A DNA stretch of 12,740 nt from NCBI GenBank assembly GCA_021791075.1, contig JAJYXH010000041.1, forward strand, positions 1,292-14,031, in the 5' to 3' direction. The notes below the pieces were generated by a model, which was not told the origin of the DNA, did no database searches, and saw nothing but the letters and a program-made list of their open reading frames with translations. Shown in pieces: positions 12,350 to 12,740 of the stretch (the stretch's first letter is position 1; each line of letters begins with the position of its first letter). Position numbers and translations under genes: made by a program. Source of the DNA: Microcaldota archaeon. GTDB taxonomy: Archaea; Micrarchaeota; Micrarchaeia; Micrarchaeales; CABMGC01.

Positions 12350-12740
12350 TTATTCGGTAGTTATATAGCCCAGCACTTCCTCTATGCTCCTCTTTATCCC
12401 GTAGTTCTTTGAGAAGAAGTAGAGTATGTTGTTGACGTCACGCCTCAGGAAGTCCTGGGCCTTCGGGTGCCCCCTCACTACGGCCTGGCCAAGATCGATC
12501 ATGTAAGGCACGTCCCCTTTCATGAGAATGTTGTACTCGCTCATGTCAGAGTGGACAAGATTGTTCGCGTAGAGCAGCTTCATGTCACCTAAAATTGTGT
12601 CGAGCGTCTTCTCCGGATTGTCGGTGCCAACCTCCTTGAGGAGCCTCGAAGGCGCGCTGCCCTCGCCTATGAACTCCATCGCAAGGACGTTTCCCGCAAA
12701 CGAGTACGGAACCGGAGCGTGCACGCCGGCCTCCTCTGCA
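12350..12740 (-). CDS. RIO1-type serine kinase/ATPase (partial, N-terminus outside window)
   Basis: The last 130 codons of a RIO kinase are present, ending at TAA 12350. The frame stays open to the window edge (AEEAGVHAPVPYSFAGNVLAMEFIGEG, in pieces), so the GTG at 12724 is internal and not the start. The catalytic loop LVHSDMSEYNIL carries the catalytic Asp and metal-binding Asn. YMIDLGQAV has the metal-binding Asp of the DFG-equivalent. The HxDxSEYN form identifies RIO1 rather than RIO2, which has GDFNEFN. RIO1 acts in maturation of the small ribosomal subunit, consistent with translation genes nearby. It is convergent with vapC. Confidence 0.93.
   Translation of the reverse strand, partial: AEEAGVHAPVPYSFAGNVLAMEFIGEGSAPSRLLKEVGTDNPEKTLDTILGDMKLLYANNLVHSDMSEYNILMKGDVPYMIDLGQAVVRGHPKAQDFLRRDVNNILYFFSKNYGIKRSIEEVLGYITTE

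Noticed and set aside
1..12740. CRISPR array, insertion sequence or transposase.
   Set aside because: No regularly spaced repeats, no transposase or integrase motifs and no terminal inverted repeats were seen.

Overview
The window is archaeal. The clearest markers are translation initiation factors aIF2-beta and aIF1A, a RIO1-type kinase, a tRNA-Tyr with the C1:G72 pair and a 34-nt anticodon-loop intron, pyrE and pyrF of archaeal length, and TATA boxes about 25 bp upstream of start codons that imply mostly leaderless mRNAs. Very tight spacing, three toxin-antitoxin (TA) modules and an orphan respiratory-type membrane subunit would suit a small-genome lineage (DPANN, possibly Micrarchaeota-like). 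That placement is inference, not proof.

Layout. 9-1097 (-): a dehydroquinate-synthase-fold enzyme with altered active-site residues. 1122-2471: an AT-rich AbiE-type TA cassette, bounded on one side by a complete tRNA-Asp gene (2461-2533) and on the other by a degenerate copy of that tRNA's 3' end (1122-1145). 2573-3808: divergent pyrE/pyrF, the last two steps of UMP synthesis, sharing a 75-bp promoter region. 3814-4281 (-): an MTH1-like NUDIX hydrolase, tail to tail with pyrF. 4339-5439 (-): a membrane-anchored surface protein, probably a DUF5005-like beta-propeller. 5547-6404: a second TA cassette (DUF433/DUF5615), again bounded by a complete tRNA (Tyr, 6394-6499) and a degenerate copy of that tRNA's 3' end (5547-5567). 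6567-9362 (+): a 931-aa protein joining a polytopic membrane domain to two AAA+ modules. 9425-10834 (+): a lone NuoM/ND4-like subunit. 10899-11640 (+): aIF2-beta and aIF1A. 11706-12325 (+): vapBC with a palindromic promoter. 12350-12740 (-): C-terminal part of a RIO1 kinase, running off the window.

The two most notable observations are these. First, two unrelated TA modules sit in the same arrangement, each between an intact tRNA gene and a relic of that tRNA's 3' end. In both cases exactly 11 nt, running inward from the discriminator base, are identical and no integrase is present. This looks like tRNA-targeted integration of minimal TA cassettes, or the end state of larger decayed elements. 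Second, the 931-aa protein is a Cdc48-like tandem ATPase whose N-terminal substrate domain is replaced by about 8-10 membrane spans and which has no protease domain. This suggests an uncharacterised membrane-protein extraction or quality-control machine.

No stretch longer than 300 bases lacks a gene. The two largest gaps, 5440-5622 and 6218-6393, hold a promoter, the tRNA-Tyr relic and short AT-rich repeats.
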